A DNA stretch of 64,000 nucleotides from Paulinella micropora (GCA_019918135.1 WBZZ01000074.1:22501-86500); one strand, 5' to 3'. Counted from the stretch's first letter, positions 39,118 to 50,902 are shown. Translations and numbers: made by a program. Notes: a model not told the origin generated them from the sequence alone.

Positions 39118-39756
39118 ATGCCGCCGAACGGAAACCTGAAGGCGAATGGGATCCAGAAGCCGAGTGGTAACGGAAGCGCAACTCAAACTAACGCTAGGCC
39201 GGGGGACAAGGCTGGCGGAAAGAAAGCCAACAACGGTATGCAGGCCGTGTCGTGTCTGGCAGTGACGCCCAACGAAATGGAAGTCCCGAGAACGATGGAG
39301 GCTTACTTGGCGCCAGCTGCGGATGGGGGAGGCCTCGTGGAGGTTGGGCGGAAAGGAGACGAGAGGAAGCAGGCGTATGCGTTTATGGCTGCTCCTGCCC
39401 CGATGTTGTTCATTGGAGAAGAGGAGGGGGACGAGCCAGGTGAAACGTATAATGGCAAAGTAAATATCGCTGACTTTTGGACGTGCTTTAACAACGCCTG
39501 CTTGAGCGAACTACGTTACTGGAAATGGTTTTACAATTTCAAAGTGGTACCAGCTGACTGGGAATCGTATGTCAAGGGGCTCGAAAAGGAGGTCGGACTG
39601 GAAGGACCGGAGGCGATACTAAAGAGAGTCCCAAGGGAATGCGAATTCTGTGCAATAACAGCGACTAAGAAGTGTGGCCACTGCAAGCTGGTCTACTACT
39701 GCGCAGATGGTGTCAGGCGCAGGACTGGAAAACCCACAAGGTTTTCTGCAAGCTAA
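39118..39756 (+). pseudogene. Copia B region with MYND-type zinc finger
   Basis: A Gly/Ala/Asn-rich lead is followed by a helical part (FWTCFNNACLSELRYWKWFY). Near 39637-39702 comes CEFC-x7-CGHC-KLVYYC, the first half of a MYND finger (C-x2-C, C-x2-C, Y-C). MYND fingers are protein-binding domains of host regulators and are not a standard part of copia elements. Copia A has a comparable finger at the same place, so it appears to belong to this lineage. Confidence 0.65.
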
Positions 39757-40310
39757 CTCAGACGGATGGCCTCAAGTCGACATGGAAGGCGGTGCTGGAG
39801 AATGAAGCGTCTGCTCCGAGACGAGAGTATGGTGGGCATGCGTCGACCATCGCGGTGATGAGGGCGGACTTGGCGTACCAGAGGATGCTTCGCTTCTTTC
39901 ACGAGGCACCGGAACCGGGGAAGACGGGACAGATGCAGAGGTACAATCGAGATCTAAGAATGAAGCCAACGGCGGAAATGGTTGAGTGGATCGACGTTAG
40001 TTGGGAAGCTCTGATGCAAGCGTTGGACATGGCGATAAATGACAACGAAAGAATGATACTGCGAGAAATAGCGCGACAATTTCCCACCGCCGTATGCTAT
40101 TGCGACGGAAGAGAAGAAGACAGTGACTGCGACTCTACCTGTATCCGGTGGAGAAAGGGAGGACCAGATGGGTCCGCAAGTGGTTGTACGACGTGTGCAA
40201 GGGCAAGGACAAGCATCTACGTTGACGGAAAGGGTGGTAGGGACGTGGGACGAGATGAAGACTACCATCACAGTAGGAATGGGGATGGAAGAAAGGCCGT
40301 CGATCAATGA
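39672..40310 (+). pseudogene. Copia B region between finger and protease
   Basis: It carries helical and Arg/Asp-rich sequence, including CQAQDWKTHKVFCKLTQT, which has the spacing of the closing half of a MYND finger. The rest (for example DVSWEALMQALDMAINDNER) has no known family. Overlapping frames make the exact limits uncertain. Confidence 0.4.
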
Positions 40311-40952
40311 AGACGAAGCTGGGGGAGAGGAGAACGAGGAAGAGAGAAAGCCGCCAAACACACCAGTTGATGATGAGCCTGCCAGCATGATGGCAGATGG
40401 AGGGGGAGAAGAGAACGACAGGAGGGCGATAAACCTGAATAGTGGATCAACGAAGCACCTGGTGCCGGATGCCTCGATGTTACGGAACAAGGAAGATGAG
40501 GAGCTGGGCCTCAGGGGCATAGATGGACCTACAAGGGCAACGGCGATGGGCAAGATGATGTTCGTTGGTGTGTCGGGAGAGGGAGTACCACAGGAGGTGA
40601 CGATGGGCGAAACCTACTGCCTTGAAACGCTGGACAGGGTGCTCTTCTCGGCTGGCCAGCTACAGAAAAGGGATACGCAATTGTGATGCAGGATGACGGT
40701 TTCTTCGTTACGAAGAAGAGAATTGACCTGCGCCCCAGTGAGAAAATATTGGTAGGGGACTTCGATCCGGAGACCTGCCAGTATAGATTTAAGACTGTGC
40801 GACAAGAAGGCAACAAGGAGAGTGGGGGTTCACCTTATCCGTGCTATCCCTCTGCATTCTGGACCACGTCGATGAATCCTGCAACGAAAGTGGACATGGG
40901 TGGTCTGCATGACATATTCCATTTCGGTGACACTTGGCGCGACAGTTTGTAA
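40123..40952 (+). pseudogene. Copia B aspartic protease and pre-integrase region
   Basis: NLNSGSTKHLVPDASML occupies the place of the copia protease motif (L-D-S-G-A-T-x-H-M). ETLDRVLFSAGQLQKR matches the segment ending the protease and opening the pre-integrase domain (L-L-S-V-G-Q-L). The protease would cut Gag-Pol. Confidence 0.7.
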
Positions 40953-41051
40953 AGATGAATAATATAACCCTGAGTGGAAAGGGTTCGGTGGGGGCCCACG
41001 ACTGTACATCGTGTCAGACAACCAAGATAAGGAAGCACTCCAACTACATGG

Positions 41052-43439
41052 GTGCGTCTCTCGGTCTGCGAGAAAGCTGGCGAGGATTGGAGTGGAGATG
41101 GGACGGGAAGGATCATGTTCCCTATGTATGGGGAAACACCCTATTGCAACGTGTTCGTGGACAATGTCACCGGGCTACTGAAGAACCACTGGTGCAAGAC
41201 AAGGGACCAGAAGGCCACCCTGGAGCAGGTGAAGCAGCTGCAAGCCTGGTCTGAGACCCAGACTGGGAATCGGATGAAAAAGTTTCGTACGGACAAAGAG
41301 TGGGTTGCTACAGGGATAAAGGAACATTTGAAGCAAACTGGGGTTGAACGTCACCTGCCTGTGAGGAATGATCCCAACAAGGATGCCTACGCCGAGGCGG
41401 GGATTAAGTGGTGTTTGGGCTGGCGACGACTTTGCTGGTTGCAAGGTCTGTACCGTTTTACTTTCTACCGCTGTCAGTCAACTATGCGGTGTTTCTACTC
41501 AACCTTCAAGGGAGGAAAGGGACAACTGTGTCGAGGCATGAGGCTTTCTACGGGCGACCACCCCCTCACTACTCTATGCTGCACCCCTTTGGTTGCTTGT
41601 GCGTCATGTACAAGGAAGGAAAGAAGGGAGAGGAAAAGGGGGAGCCTGGGGTATTTATGGGTCAACGTGGAACAATCTGCATATCTGGTGTGGAGTTTCT
41701 ACGAAAGGAAGCTCAAGCCGACTGCTGATATAATGGTGCGTGACCCAAAGGTGCATGGTTGGCCAACTCTCTACCCAACGAGCAAAGTGGCGACTTCGTT
41801 TCAGCGCTCGTTTCACGATACTGGGGTTGCTCGGGAAAAAAGTGGCGAATGTAGCGGTAATCCCGGAAAATTTTTTACAGATGACGAGTGGGCGGTTGTA
41901 AAAGGTCTAACGGAAGACGTCGTCGAAGTTGAAGAGTTGCCGAGCAATGGTCTGCCAGTAACGGCGACGGGTCAGGGAGGCGTTGGCGGGGTTGGTGGGG
42001 ACGCTGGGGTTGTCCAACTGATACAAGGGGACGAAGGGGTAGCGAAGGATGAAGGAGCAGCAGTGGTCAGGAGAGCAAAAGGAAAGGTGGGGGGCAGAGG
42101 GAGTGCTCCCAGTTCTTCAGTCCTTCGAGCAGAGAATAGGAGGAACAGGAATGGTGTCCCAGTGGCATGGGATGGGGGAGCTGTGTTGGAATCAAATATA
42201 GTGGCTCAACCAAGAAACAGGGAACGTACTAGGCCAGGCAACTTTAGGTCTGGGGCGTTTATGGTGACTGTGGCGGTTCCGTATCGTGAGGCGACGGCCT
42301 CAGGGAAGTTCAATGAGTCTAGGTTTGCAGACACTGACAAGCACTTACGACTGGGGGCAATAGTTGAGCGTCACAGGTCGGAGAAGCCACCTGGGGAGCC
42401 CCTTGTGCCGACAAGGTTCGTCGACTTTGAGAAGAGAGAGACAATGGACGGGCCAATGGTTGAGGCAAAGTCGCGGATTGCTGGAATTGCTTTTTTGCAG
42501 CCTTTCTGGCAGTACGACAGGGTTGATCTACCTACGTGTAAGGTAGAGCTGGTGTGGTTAACGTGTGCGTTGGCCGTGCTACAGGACATGGATATATTTA
42601 GCATGGACGAGGAGAGCGGGTTCCCTAATGCACGTCTGAGAGTGCCGGTGTGGTTGAAGCCGCCAGCAGGATCTGTACCTCCATATACGGTATGGGAGGC
42701 GATTGGGGGAGTGAACGGTTTGAAACCTTCAGGTCATATTTACTGGAACGACAGGGTAGTACCGACCCAGACGAAGATGGGGTTTAGCCAGAGCATAGTC
42801 GATCCGGTGCTGTTTGGGAGGATCCATGAGGGAACGGGGAAAACAGAGATACTAATATATCACGTGGATGACAATATACATGCGGCAGCAACCACAGAAA
42901 GCAGGCAAGAGTATGTCCAGTCTCTGAACCGTGAATGGGGAAACGTGAAAGACTTGGGCATGGTTAAGGAATTCTTGTCAATCGAGTTTGAGATCCAGAG
43001 GCCTGGAGGGGTGTATGCGATTACGTTGCTGCAGAGGCAGTACATTGACACGTTAACGGTGAGGTTCAAGAAAAGTGATGGAAGGCAGTGGATGCCGGCG
43101 AAGACGCCTTGGCTACCGGAAGGCTCGAAGATGGAGCCTGCGTTGTTGAGTTATGAACCGCAGGAGATTGTAGGAAGCTTCATCTATCTGAAGGCGAGTA
43201 TACCGGAGGCAACTCTTGCGATAGCTTGTATTGCTGAGCATCAGGCCAGCAAGGAGAAGTTCGATTATTGTGCAGCCGAACAGCTTCTTCGATACTTCCT
43301 GTACGTCAGGAACAAGGGGGTCAGGTTCTCTTCCAACGGAAATAGGGTATTGCAGGCTGACTCAGACTCGTCACTGGGAAACGGTGTGAAGATGTACTCT
43401 CGTACAGGGGGGTGGTGTTTTTGGCAGGGGGGCCGGTAG
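41052..43439 (+). pseudogene. Copia B integrase and reverse transcriptase
   Basis: From left to right: integrase core FVDNVTGLLKNHWCKTRDQK and KKFRTDKEWVATGIKEHL (the family's R-S-D-x-G-x-E-F step), a Gly/Val/Lys-rich linker near 41900-42200, and reverse transcriptase with GFSQSIVDPVLFGR and EILIYHVDDNIHAA around the catalytic aspartates. The KEFLSIEFEIQRP and ITLLQRQYIDTL connection segment follows. It is the longest retroelement frame in the window (795 residues), in line with B being young. Confidence 0.88.
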
Positions 43440-43839
43440 CAATACGAGCAACTACTCAGAAACACCTTGCGACAGGGACGCAAGAAAGCGAAACCTATGC
43501 TGCGTTCGAGGTACTGCGTGATATGGAAGCGGTGATGAATGTGGTGCGCTCCCTGCCGTGGTCTGATGCGAACCCGCTGAAGAAGGAGTTGATGGCGGTG
43601 CCAGTGCTGAGGGTGGACAATCAAGCAACGGTGAGCACGGCCCTAACTCTGTGTTTGGTAAACGGCTTCGCCATATTGCGTTGAGGCACTATCACATTAC
43701 AGAGGCGATACGGAAGGGGGAGGTGGAAGTCACTTGGACGCCCTCAGATGACAATCGCGCTGATATCTTATTTAAGAAGATAGTCAGCCCGTCGGTATTC
43801 AAGCGTGGGGCGGATCGCCTGACAGGACACTCTATTTGA
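43412..43839 (+). pseudogene. Copia B RNase H region
   Basis: RNase H landmarks: QADSDSSLG just upstream, ATGTQESETYAAFEVLRDME for the S-S-A-E-A-E-Y helix, VLRVDNQATVS for the C-D-N-x-A step, and HYHITEAIRKGEVEVTWTPS + DDNRADIL for the closing H-I-D..R...V.P....AD motif. The polypurine tract and right LTR follow. Confidence 0.85.
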
Positions 43840-43922
43840 CTCTTTCATTATGTGTTAGAGATAAGTAGATAGTAAGTATAACGGGTAGATTGTATTCTTA
43901 CGTCCTGTTGAATTAGGGGGAG

Positions 43923-44221
43923 CTTTGTACCAACTTCATTGCTAGAATAGAATTGGTATTTATAATTCATTAGGCCGTACATTTACACAATTGAGGACTG
44001 AGACAATTATTGATAGGACTGACACTGGTCACTGGACTTGAATAATTTTGTTTAGACTGATCACGCCACTTGCAGTAATCAGGTCAGGACACGCGTCTTC
44101 AGATCGCGCCTTTTCTGTACCTCAATCTATGTTTTAGTAAAGTATCTCAGATTTGCCAAACTAAGCAAGTCACAAAGTGCTCCGGTCTTTGACACCGTTC
44201 TTGTCAAGTATTAATACAAAG
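43923..44221 (+). repeat. Copia B right LTR
   Basis: 299 bp, three differences from 16822-17120. It is preceded by TTAGGGGGAG and followed by target duplication ACAGT (44222-44226). Confidence 0.92.
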
Positions 44222-44411
44222 ACAGTCATATATTGCTTTATTATTAGTCTTGCAATTACCCTAATCTATTCATTGTTATTACCATTAAAGTATTTCAGTT
44301 CTCGCATATCCTGAGAACCACGAAGTGGTCCTTTCCGGTTATCAACTGTTCTATTATAATACTACAAGTTTATCCATTCAAGGAGGGTTAATACATTCAT
44401 TTATTCCATCA
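44222..44411 (+). repeat. Copia A left LTR, second part
   Basis: Continues the LTR interrupted at 16821; matches 51969-52152 except for three substitutions and a 6-bp indel. Confidence 0.9.
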
Positions 44412-44422
44412 TGGTTATGAGC
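44412..44422 (+). promoter_or_regulatory. Copia A primer-binding site, tRNA-iMet anticodon arm
   Basis: TGGTTATGAGC directly after the left LTR. GGTTATGAGC is complementary to GCUCAUAACC, the anticodon arm of yeast-type initiator tRNA-Met. Drosophila copia is known to prime from such an internal tRNA-iMet fragment. Confidence 0.65.
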
Positions 44423-44591
44423 GTTTCTGCGTTGGACTCTGTGTCTACTGAGAAGTCGTCGTCGACTGTTTTGACTGTGGCAAAAGAGCACCGGTTCAGC
44501 GGGGATTACGGGACGGGAAAGTGGAGGGACGCCTACCCATGAGATAACTACCTACCTCGCTGGGAAGCACCGGGAGCATCTACTGCTGAAA

Positions 44592-45923
44592 TTGGAGGAA
44601 TGTTTGTTGTACTACAAGAGCCGGAAGTTGATTATGGAGAAGGAGCAGGACCATAAACGTGCGGAGTCGGGGAAGGCCTCGTCTAAGCTGTCGTCGGACG
44701 CTAAGCATGTGGTGCTAAGCGATGTGGAGGAAGATGAGGTGATGCGAGCAAGCCAGGAGGTCTTCTCTTTCATTTACCTGTGTCTTTCCGGGCCGGCTAA
44801 GTTGCTGGCTAGGCCCTCGTCGGAGAAGCGACCAATGGATCCGTACGATCTGGTGACATGCTTGTCTCAACGCTATGGTGGCAGCACTCAGGAGGAGTTG
44901 CTTGCTGAACAGTGCTATTTGACCAACTTTCGCTTTAATTTGCAGAAGGACCTGCCTTCTCAACTGACGGAGTTTGTACGGCGCTGTGATCGTCTACACG
45001 TCGATGGAGGCGATGAGATTGGTCCCATGACTCGATTGAGAATCATGCTTAATGCTTTGTCTGGGGTGAAATCGTGGGAGGAATTCCACCGTACGCAGAT
45101 GCGTACTGTGGCATTGACGTTCGACGCCTTTCGGGTCAGCTTTCTCAAGGAAGTGAGGATGTGGGAGGCCCGGGGTGGTTCGAAGCAGGCGCAGTCAGGG
45201 GACGGCTCGCTATTCGTGACCTTTGCTGATGTCTACGGCCAGCAGAAGAATGCTGGTGGGCAACGTAACGATGGTAAAGGCAATGGACAGGGCAAGGGGC
45301 AAGGGGGTAAGGGGGATGGTGGAGGCCGGGGCAACGGGGCTCAAAAGGATGGTCAGAAGGACCAGAGCAAGGGCAAATGTTGCTTTGCGTGTGGTGGTTG
45401 CACGCCACGTCATCGATTTTTTGAGTGCACAAACCCGTGCTTCTACCAGAAAAATCCCGCCCATAAATCCCACAAAGGGAAGGATTGCCCGGAGCTCAAG
45501 CAGAAGTTTGCTTATCTGCTCAAGCGGGTGGCTCGAGATAAGAGCAAGTCTGCGGACTCGAAGCCAGCATCGTTGCACGCGGCCACTGGCTTGGTAGGAG
45601 CTACGTACGATATGGATCCCTTCGTTACTTACCCGCCTGGCTACGACGGTGGGGCGTCTCTCTACATGCTGTCTGGGGGTACCGACTCGAAGGGGAGTTC
45701 TCGTGGACCGGGTGATTTGGGCTTCGTCCAGCAGGGGGATGGGAAGATTCGCCTACGTTGGTTGGACGACCCGGGGGTTCGTGGGGGAGAGGGCAATCAA
45801 TGCTCAGCTCTGACGAGTGGGGACCGCAGGTGTCTGAGGGTTCAACGCTATGCGATCTACATACCTGAGATCAATAGGCACTTTTGTACCTACCATGGTA
45901 ATGCCTACAACAGCTATTACTAA
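44592..45923 (+). pseudogene. Copia A Gag with zinc-knuckle-like and QC..RC finger
   Basis: A helical capsid-like part (VTCLSQRYGGSTQEELLAEQ, PSQLTEFVRRCDRLHVDGGD) precedes a Gly/Gln/Lys-rich stretch. CCFACGGCTPRHRFFEC then gives a CCHC-like knuckle. The end has QCSALTSGDRRC...HFCTYHG, the same Cys/His module seen in copia D. Gag would form the particle and bind RNA. The sequence near 44460-44590 begins the region. Confidence 0.8.
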
Positions 45924-46312
45924 GCAACGCTATGATGAATACATGAGGCATCATGGTCCTGATCGCTTGCTGGAGCCTCAACCGGGGTCAACTGGGCCTC
46001 GTGAGGGAATGGCTATGGGAATGGAGGACGTGGAGGGACGTGTGGAGGCTGCTGTTGCAATTGGTGAAGGTGGCTTGTCTTCGACCGGTTCGCTTGGGGA
46101 GGTAAGATTGGTGCGGGACGGGGTACCAACGACATCGGTGCGAAGGCCGTCTTCGCAGTGGTGGCTGCTCCCGCTTCGTCTTCGTCTGCGTCTTCGCTGG
46201 GGGATGGGGCGTCTTCGTCTTCGTCTTCGTCTGCGGTGGGCCCGGGGGACTTCGAACGCACGCGATCGCTTGGAAGGCGCGAAGACCCTGCGAACAGAAG
46301 CCAAAATTTGCG
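45924..46312 (+). pseudogene. Copia A low-complexity Gag-Pol spacer
   Basis: TCTTCGTCTTCG-type repeats near 46170-46240 give Ser/Leu/Arg-rich frames. No domain is recognised. It separates the Gag fingers from the MYND-like region. Confidence 0.5.
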
Positions 46313-46747
46313 TTGGTGGGATGGCGACGTGTGGATCAGGGTGGATCGGGATATTACCGACGCTATACTGGGGGGCGGCCGGGTGATGTGGTTACGAGCT
46401 ACGATATGGACCCTGTCGTGTACTATGCTGGAGTGGTTAACAGGCTGCCTCCGGTGGAGCATTGGGTACCTGAGCCGATGGAGACGAGGGACCAAGGGGC
46501 TCCAAGGCTTGTCTTCGCTGCGGCACAAGTACATCGAGTGTTCAATCATGCCGACGCCTACGAGATGTTCTACTGGCAACAATATCTTCTGTTCTGCTAC
46601 TTGGAGCGACATTGGTGGGAGTTCGAGTGTAAACAATGTGAGGAGGCTAACCTGATTGGGGAAGGACCGGCGAGCACGTGTGAGCACTGTGGAAGGGACC
46701 CTAGGAGTGGGATCATGTGTGAAAACTGTGGTCTGGTTCACTACTGA
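46313..46747 (+). pseudogene. Copia A region with MYND-type zinc finger
   Basis: The front is Tyr/Arg-rich and Trp-rich (MFYWQQYLLFCYLERHWWEF). The end has CKQC, CEHC and CENC pairs with GLVHY, the opening of a MYND finger. The finger's position between Gag and protease is the same as in copia B. A role in contacting a host protein is possible but unproven. Confidence 0.6.
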
Positions 46748-46750
46748 AAC

Positions 46751-47312
46751 ATGGAGTGTCAGAGCAAGGATCGACCTAGGCACCGATACTATTGCACGGT
46801 GCTGCGTTCAAGTGCGGTCAGAGCTGGGGTGATGCGGGCTGAACTTGATCGGAATCGTACGGGGGTGGGCCTGACAATAAAATCGCATGGGGTGGCAGCA
46901 CTTCTTTGGCATCGATTGGTACGATTTCGGTGTGGTGAGCCGTACCTTGCACGTCTTCCGATGGAGGGCGATGTAGGACCGGCGCAGCCAGGGGTCCGAC
47001 GATGATGACGACGAGGATGACTTGGACCATCGCATCCGTGTGGGACCTAGTCTGTCTCCAGGTGAGCATGATGGTGGGCTATAAGGTCGTGCTCAACGGA
47101 GTGAGTCTGCGGCATCGACTGTGGTACTTGGGCCGGTGGTTGCTGGGCATGGGCGACAAGGACGGGACCATCGGTATATGGTGTTGGAGGACTACTTCCG
47201 GGAGATGGTCATTGGTCAGGGTAGTGTCTTATATCGACCTATGGACATCAACGATGCCATGATACCATCTAGGGTGTTATGGCATCGTGGCTGATGGCCG
47301 GGTGGAACCACC
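46751..47312 (+). pseudogene. Copia A spacer between finger and protease
   Basis: CQSKDRPRHRYYC at the start resembles the closing part of a MYND finger. The remainder is Arg/Gly/Val-rich with no domain. Confidence 0.4.
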
Positions 47313-48326
47313 GTGTCCGGAGCTGGATGTACTTCTGGACTACCTTCGACGGGCGAAGGATGCGTCGTATCATCGTCAGATGTTGCCTACGGGGAGGCTA
47401 CCGGCGGGCTTGCCTGGACCATGGTCGCTGGATTTTATAGACGTGCAGGACTACCGGAGGGCTATGGCTCGGTTTCAAAGGCTGCAGGTGTGTGCACCGA
47501 TGGGGTATGTTCATCGAACGTCCCGGCGAGGCCTGTGAGGGCTGGAGTGGGGGAACGACCCCATGCTCTGCCTCGTCCGCTGCCTAAACTGATTCCATAT
47601 CGTTCAAGGGAACGGGCCGTGCCGCGTTCGTCTGGGGTGGAGTTCACGGTGACCGGCGTCCTTGGGGATCATGATGGCAAGAGCACAGGTGGGCAGTATA
47701 CTGCTATGGGCGTTGTTGCTCATGATGGGAGCGCTGGGGGCTCATATACTGTCTCTGGACTCGTTGTCCAAACTGAGGGGCCCGCTCCAATGCAACCTGA
47801 GGAGGTGGATGAATTGTCAATGAACTCCGGTGGTGGTGGTGCGGGCGACTCGTCTCTCTATGTTATAAATGGGTATGGTGATTGTGGACCTGCTGGGCCG
47901 GCCTTCATGGACTGGTGCCTTGATAGCGCAGCTACGCATGACCATGTACCCAGTGCTTCATACCTTGTTTCGTCAGTCAAGCAAGAATTACCTGTTGAGG
48001 TCGATGGGCTTGGTGGACGGCGAAGGCTGGATAAGCATGGAGTGGCTATCGTGGGGAGCCGGAACAGGGTTGGGGGGGATTCCTTCTTACGTTTGGACCC
48101 AACCTACATCATACCGGACATTCATGTGGCACTTGTATCGGCAGGGCGCCTGCAGAAGAAGGGCTACTCCACTCACCTTCAAGGGGAGGGCTTCTTTATT
48201 TCTAAACGTCAGTGCACCTGCATTCCGGATGAGGACCGGATTATGGTGGGTGAGCTGCTGGAGGACAGCCTACGATATCGATTTCTACCTGCGAGACGAG
48301 CTGACGTTGCGGCTCTGCTTTATTAG
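47313..48326 (+). pseudogene. Copia A aspartic protease region
   Basis: FMDWCLDSAATHDHVPSASY matches the copia protease active site W-x-L-D-S-G-A-x-x-H. VGLGGRRRLDKHGVAIVG-like flap sequence and HVALVSAGRLQKKGYSTHLQ (L-L-S-V-G-Q-L) follow, then the start of the pre-integrase domain. The upstream half is a Gly/Ser/Val-rich linker with repeated YTVSGLVV-type strands. Confidence 0.8.
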
Positions 48327-48359
48327 AGACCACCTAAACGACAACGGACACCGTATAAA

Positions 48360-49882
48360 TTGAGTGGAGGCTTGTTGCATGACTTGTATGGCCATATTGG
48401 CCCTAAGCCTACGGCGGCATTGTTGAAGGCGCACGAGCAAGACTGGGTGGAGGTGGATGCTAGTGCTCTCGCGGGCTCGGGGAGGTTCGGGAAGTGTGTT
48501 GTCTGTAGGCTCATTCATTCTACGTTTAAACCGTCGCACTATGGTGCACATCTAACAGTTAATATGACCCGGGCGGGGGAAGGATTGAGCGGTGATAGTA
48601 CTGGCAAGTTTCCTCGACCGGTGTATGGAGGCTATAACTACCTACTTCTCTTCGTTGATGATGCTACGCGTTGTCTGTTTGCGTTCCTGATGAAGCTAAG
48701 GAGAGAACGGCTGAGACGTGTGTGGCGCATCTGGCATACGTCATGGCGCTGAGGAGGACTCATGCGGGTAGCAAGCTAAAGCAATTCAGGTCGGATGGGG
48801 AATGGATCTCAAATGCTCTCAAGGGCCACTTGCGGGCCTACGGTGTGCTGCCTATGCGGGGGAAATATGATCCCAACAAGAATGCAATCGCAGAGTCCTG
48901 GCTCAAGCAGGTATTCAGGATTGCACGGGCTATGATGGTGGCGAGGTGTATTCCATACCAGTTCATGGAGTATGCTGCTCTACATGCTGTGTTTATCATA
49001 AACGCAGTTCCCTACAAGGATGGGAAACCTCGGTATGAGGTCTACTTCGGACGGAAGTTGCCTCACCTGTCTTTCTGGCACGTTTTTGGCTGCCTCTGTT
49101 ATCGACACTTGGGGAGTTCTAAGGGGAGTTCAACTACCTCTGAGCTCGCAGTCTACTTGGGACACTCATTGGAAACGTCGTCTTATTTCGTATGGTCATC
49201 TACAGGGAGGAAGGTGGTCGAGGAGAAGAATGTGGATTTCGTGGACCATGTTGCAGGGTGGCCAGCTATCTATCCAAAGAGTGGGGTTGCTAAGACCCTG
49301 GTGTCTGATTTCGTGTTGTCCCTGGAAGGGTACGGTGCCGTTCCTGACTGGAGGAAATTCTATGGGACCCAGGCCTGGGAGTTGCTTCGTTTGGTGGAAG
49401 CTTCCGTTGACCAAGAGCACGAGGAGAGGGAGGAAGAAGAGCAACAACGACGTCCGTCAGAGTCACTGTCTTTTCAGGAAGGCGGGGACAATGTGGTCGA
49501 CGGTGGGGAACCAACGGTTTATTTTCCCACTAACCAAGTCTTGTCGAGTGCACCGTTGGTGTCTCGTCGTGTTTCCTTTGCGGGTGGTGCTTCATCTTCG
49601 AGTGTCTCGAGTGGTAACGATGGGCTGGATGGCGGTGCATCCTCTCTGGAGCAAGGGGGGGATGATGGGGATGCTCTGACTCGGGGGACCGATCCGTCTG
49701 TTGCTGATCCGGTGTCGTTGGGTCGTTCCTCAGTTGTTACCAGTAGTAAGGGTATTCCCCAGCAATGGGATGGTGCTGCTAGTATTTCGTCTGCCGACGT
49801 GGTGCCGGACGGGGAAAGGCGTTTGCGACGTCAGAAGGGGGTAGTTGCTATTCGGTCGAGGGTATGTCTGACCTACCTCTGA
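48360..49882 (+). pseudogene. Copia A integrase region
   Basis: The pre-integrase finger is LLHDLYGHIGPKPTAALLKA (H...H) with CVVC. The core starts YNYLLLFVDDATRCLFAFLM (first aspartate) and has KLKQFRSDGEWISNALKGHL and a YDPNKNAIAES segment with the catalytic glutamate. The C-terminal module FGRKLPHLSFWHVFGCLCYR, AVYLGHSLETSSYFVW closes it, with a Ser/Glu-rich linker to 49882. It would insert the element's DNA. Confidence 0.87.
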
Positions 49883-50703
49883 TCGACATCTTCCAAATTG
49901 AGGGGGAGGACGTTGCACCGGCGGTCTCGTCTGCGGATTTGTTGTTGTATGGGGATCCTGTGGACAAGGCTCGTCATTCGCCAGGCGTACTGATGGTGAT
50001 CACGGTGCCGGTTCCGGTGAAGGATGCCAATAAGGCTCCTCGTTTTGTTGAGTCGCGCTTGGCGGACATCCAGAAGCATCTCAAACTGGGAGCGGTTAAG
50101 CTGGTTCGAAACAAGATGTGCCTAGGGGCACACGCATCATTGGTGTGCGATTTGCGGACTTTGACAAATTTTAGGGGGGAGGAATGCATCGAGCAAAAGT
50201 CCAGAGTTGCAGCGAAGGGATTCATGCAGAGGAAGGGGATAGATTGTGAAGATGTGGTCATACCAACGCCAGATGAACTCGCAATTCGCACTATCTTTGC
50301 TCTGGCGACTCTTCAGAGGGTCTTCCTGGAAGCGGGGGTTGATGAGTCCGCTTTTCTGAAGGCTAAACGCGACACTCCGGTGTACTTGCAATATATACCT
50401 AAGGATCACTACTTCGAGGCCTGGGCGGGAGTGAATGGTCTGCGTGACTCCGGTCACCTTTATCATACGCGGTGCGTGCTCCCGTTCTATGCTAGCGTGG
50501 GATTGAAGCAGAATCCTTACGATCCATGCCTGTTCATGGGGGTGGACTCCGGGACGAAGCGCACGGTGTTGGCGGTGACTCACGTCGATGATTATGCATT
50601 GGTGCCGCCGAGTGAGGATTATTCCAATTGGTTTTGGGGTCGGCTGCGTGAGCAGCAGGGCAACATCAAAGTTAGCAAGCCGATGAAGGTTTTACTGCCG
50701 TGA
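49864..50703 (+). pseudogene. Copia A reverse transcriptase region
   Basis: IEQKSRVAAKGFMQRKGIDC and TFALATLQRVFLEAGVDESA-like blocks match the copia fingers and palm. GVNGLRDSGHLYHTRCVLPF corresponds to the Y-G-L-x-Q-A-P-R-x-W region, and VLAVTHVDDYALV is the catalytic loop, again as HVDD. Confidence 0.85.
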
Positions 50704-50902
50704 AGTCTGGCAGTACGTGGACGACAAGGGGGTGTTTCATACCCATGTCACAGTACGGGAGTACATAATGGATCTAATCCGGAAGTACCCAAGGGCTGAT
50801 GGTAGGCCCTGGACGCCTGTATCTGTTCCGTGGCTGCCTTCGTCGTGACGGGGGTGCCTGCTCGTTCATCGGAGTTTGAGCGCTATTCGCCTATGAAGAT
50901 TT

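Larger units (their letters stand above)
16822..44221 (+). mobile_element. Copia element B, interrupted by the PLV
   Basis: 299-bp LTRs at 16822-17120 and 43923-44221 differ at only three positions, about 1%. Their ends are CTTTGTA...TACAAAG. Internal parts on the plus strand are Gag and a zinc knuckle (17125-18058), then, beyond the viral insertion, a MYND-type finger, protease, integrase, reverse transcriptase and RNase H (39080-43840). GGGGGAG precedes the right LTR as polypurine tract. It carries several breaks besides the viral insertion. Confidence 0.92.

Noticed and set aside
39118-40310. Host MYND-domain gene captured next to the virus
   Set aside because: The region sits in the normal Gag-to-protease interval of copia B, and copia A has the same arrangement.
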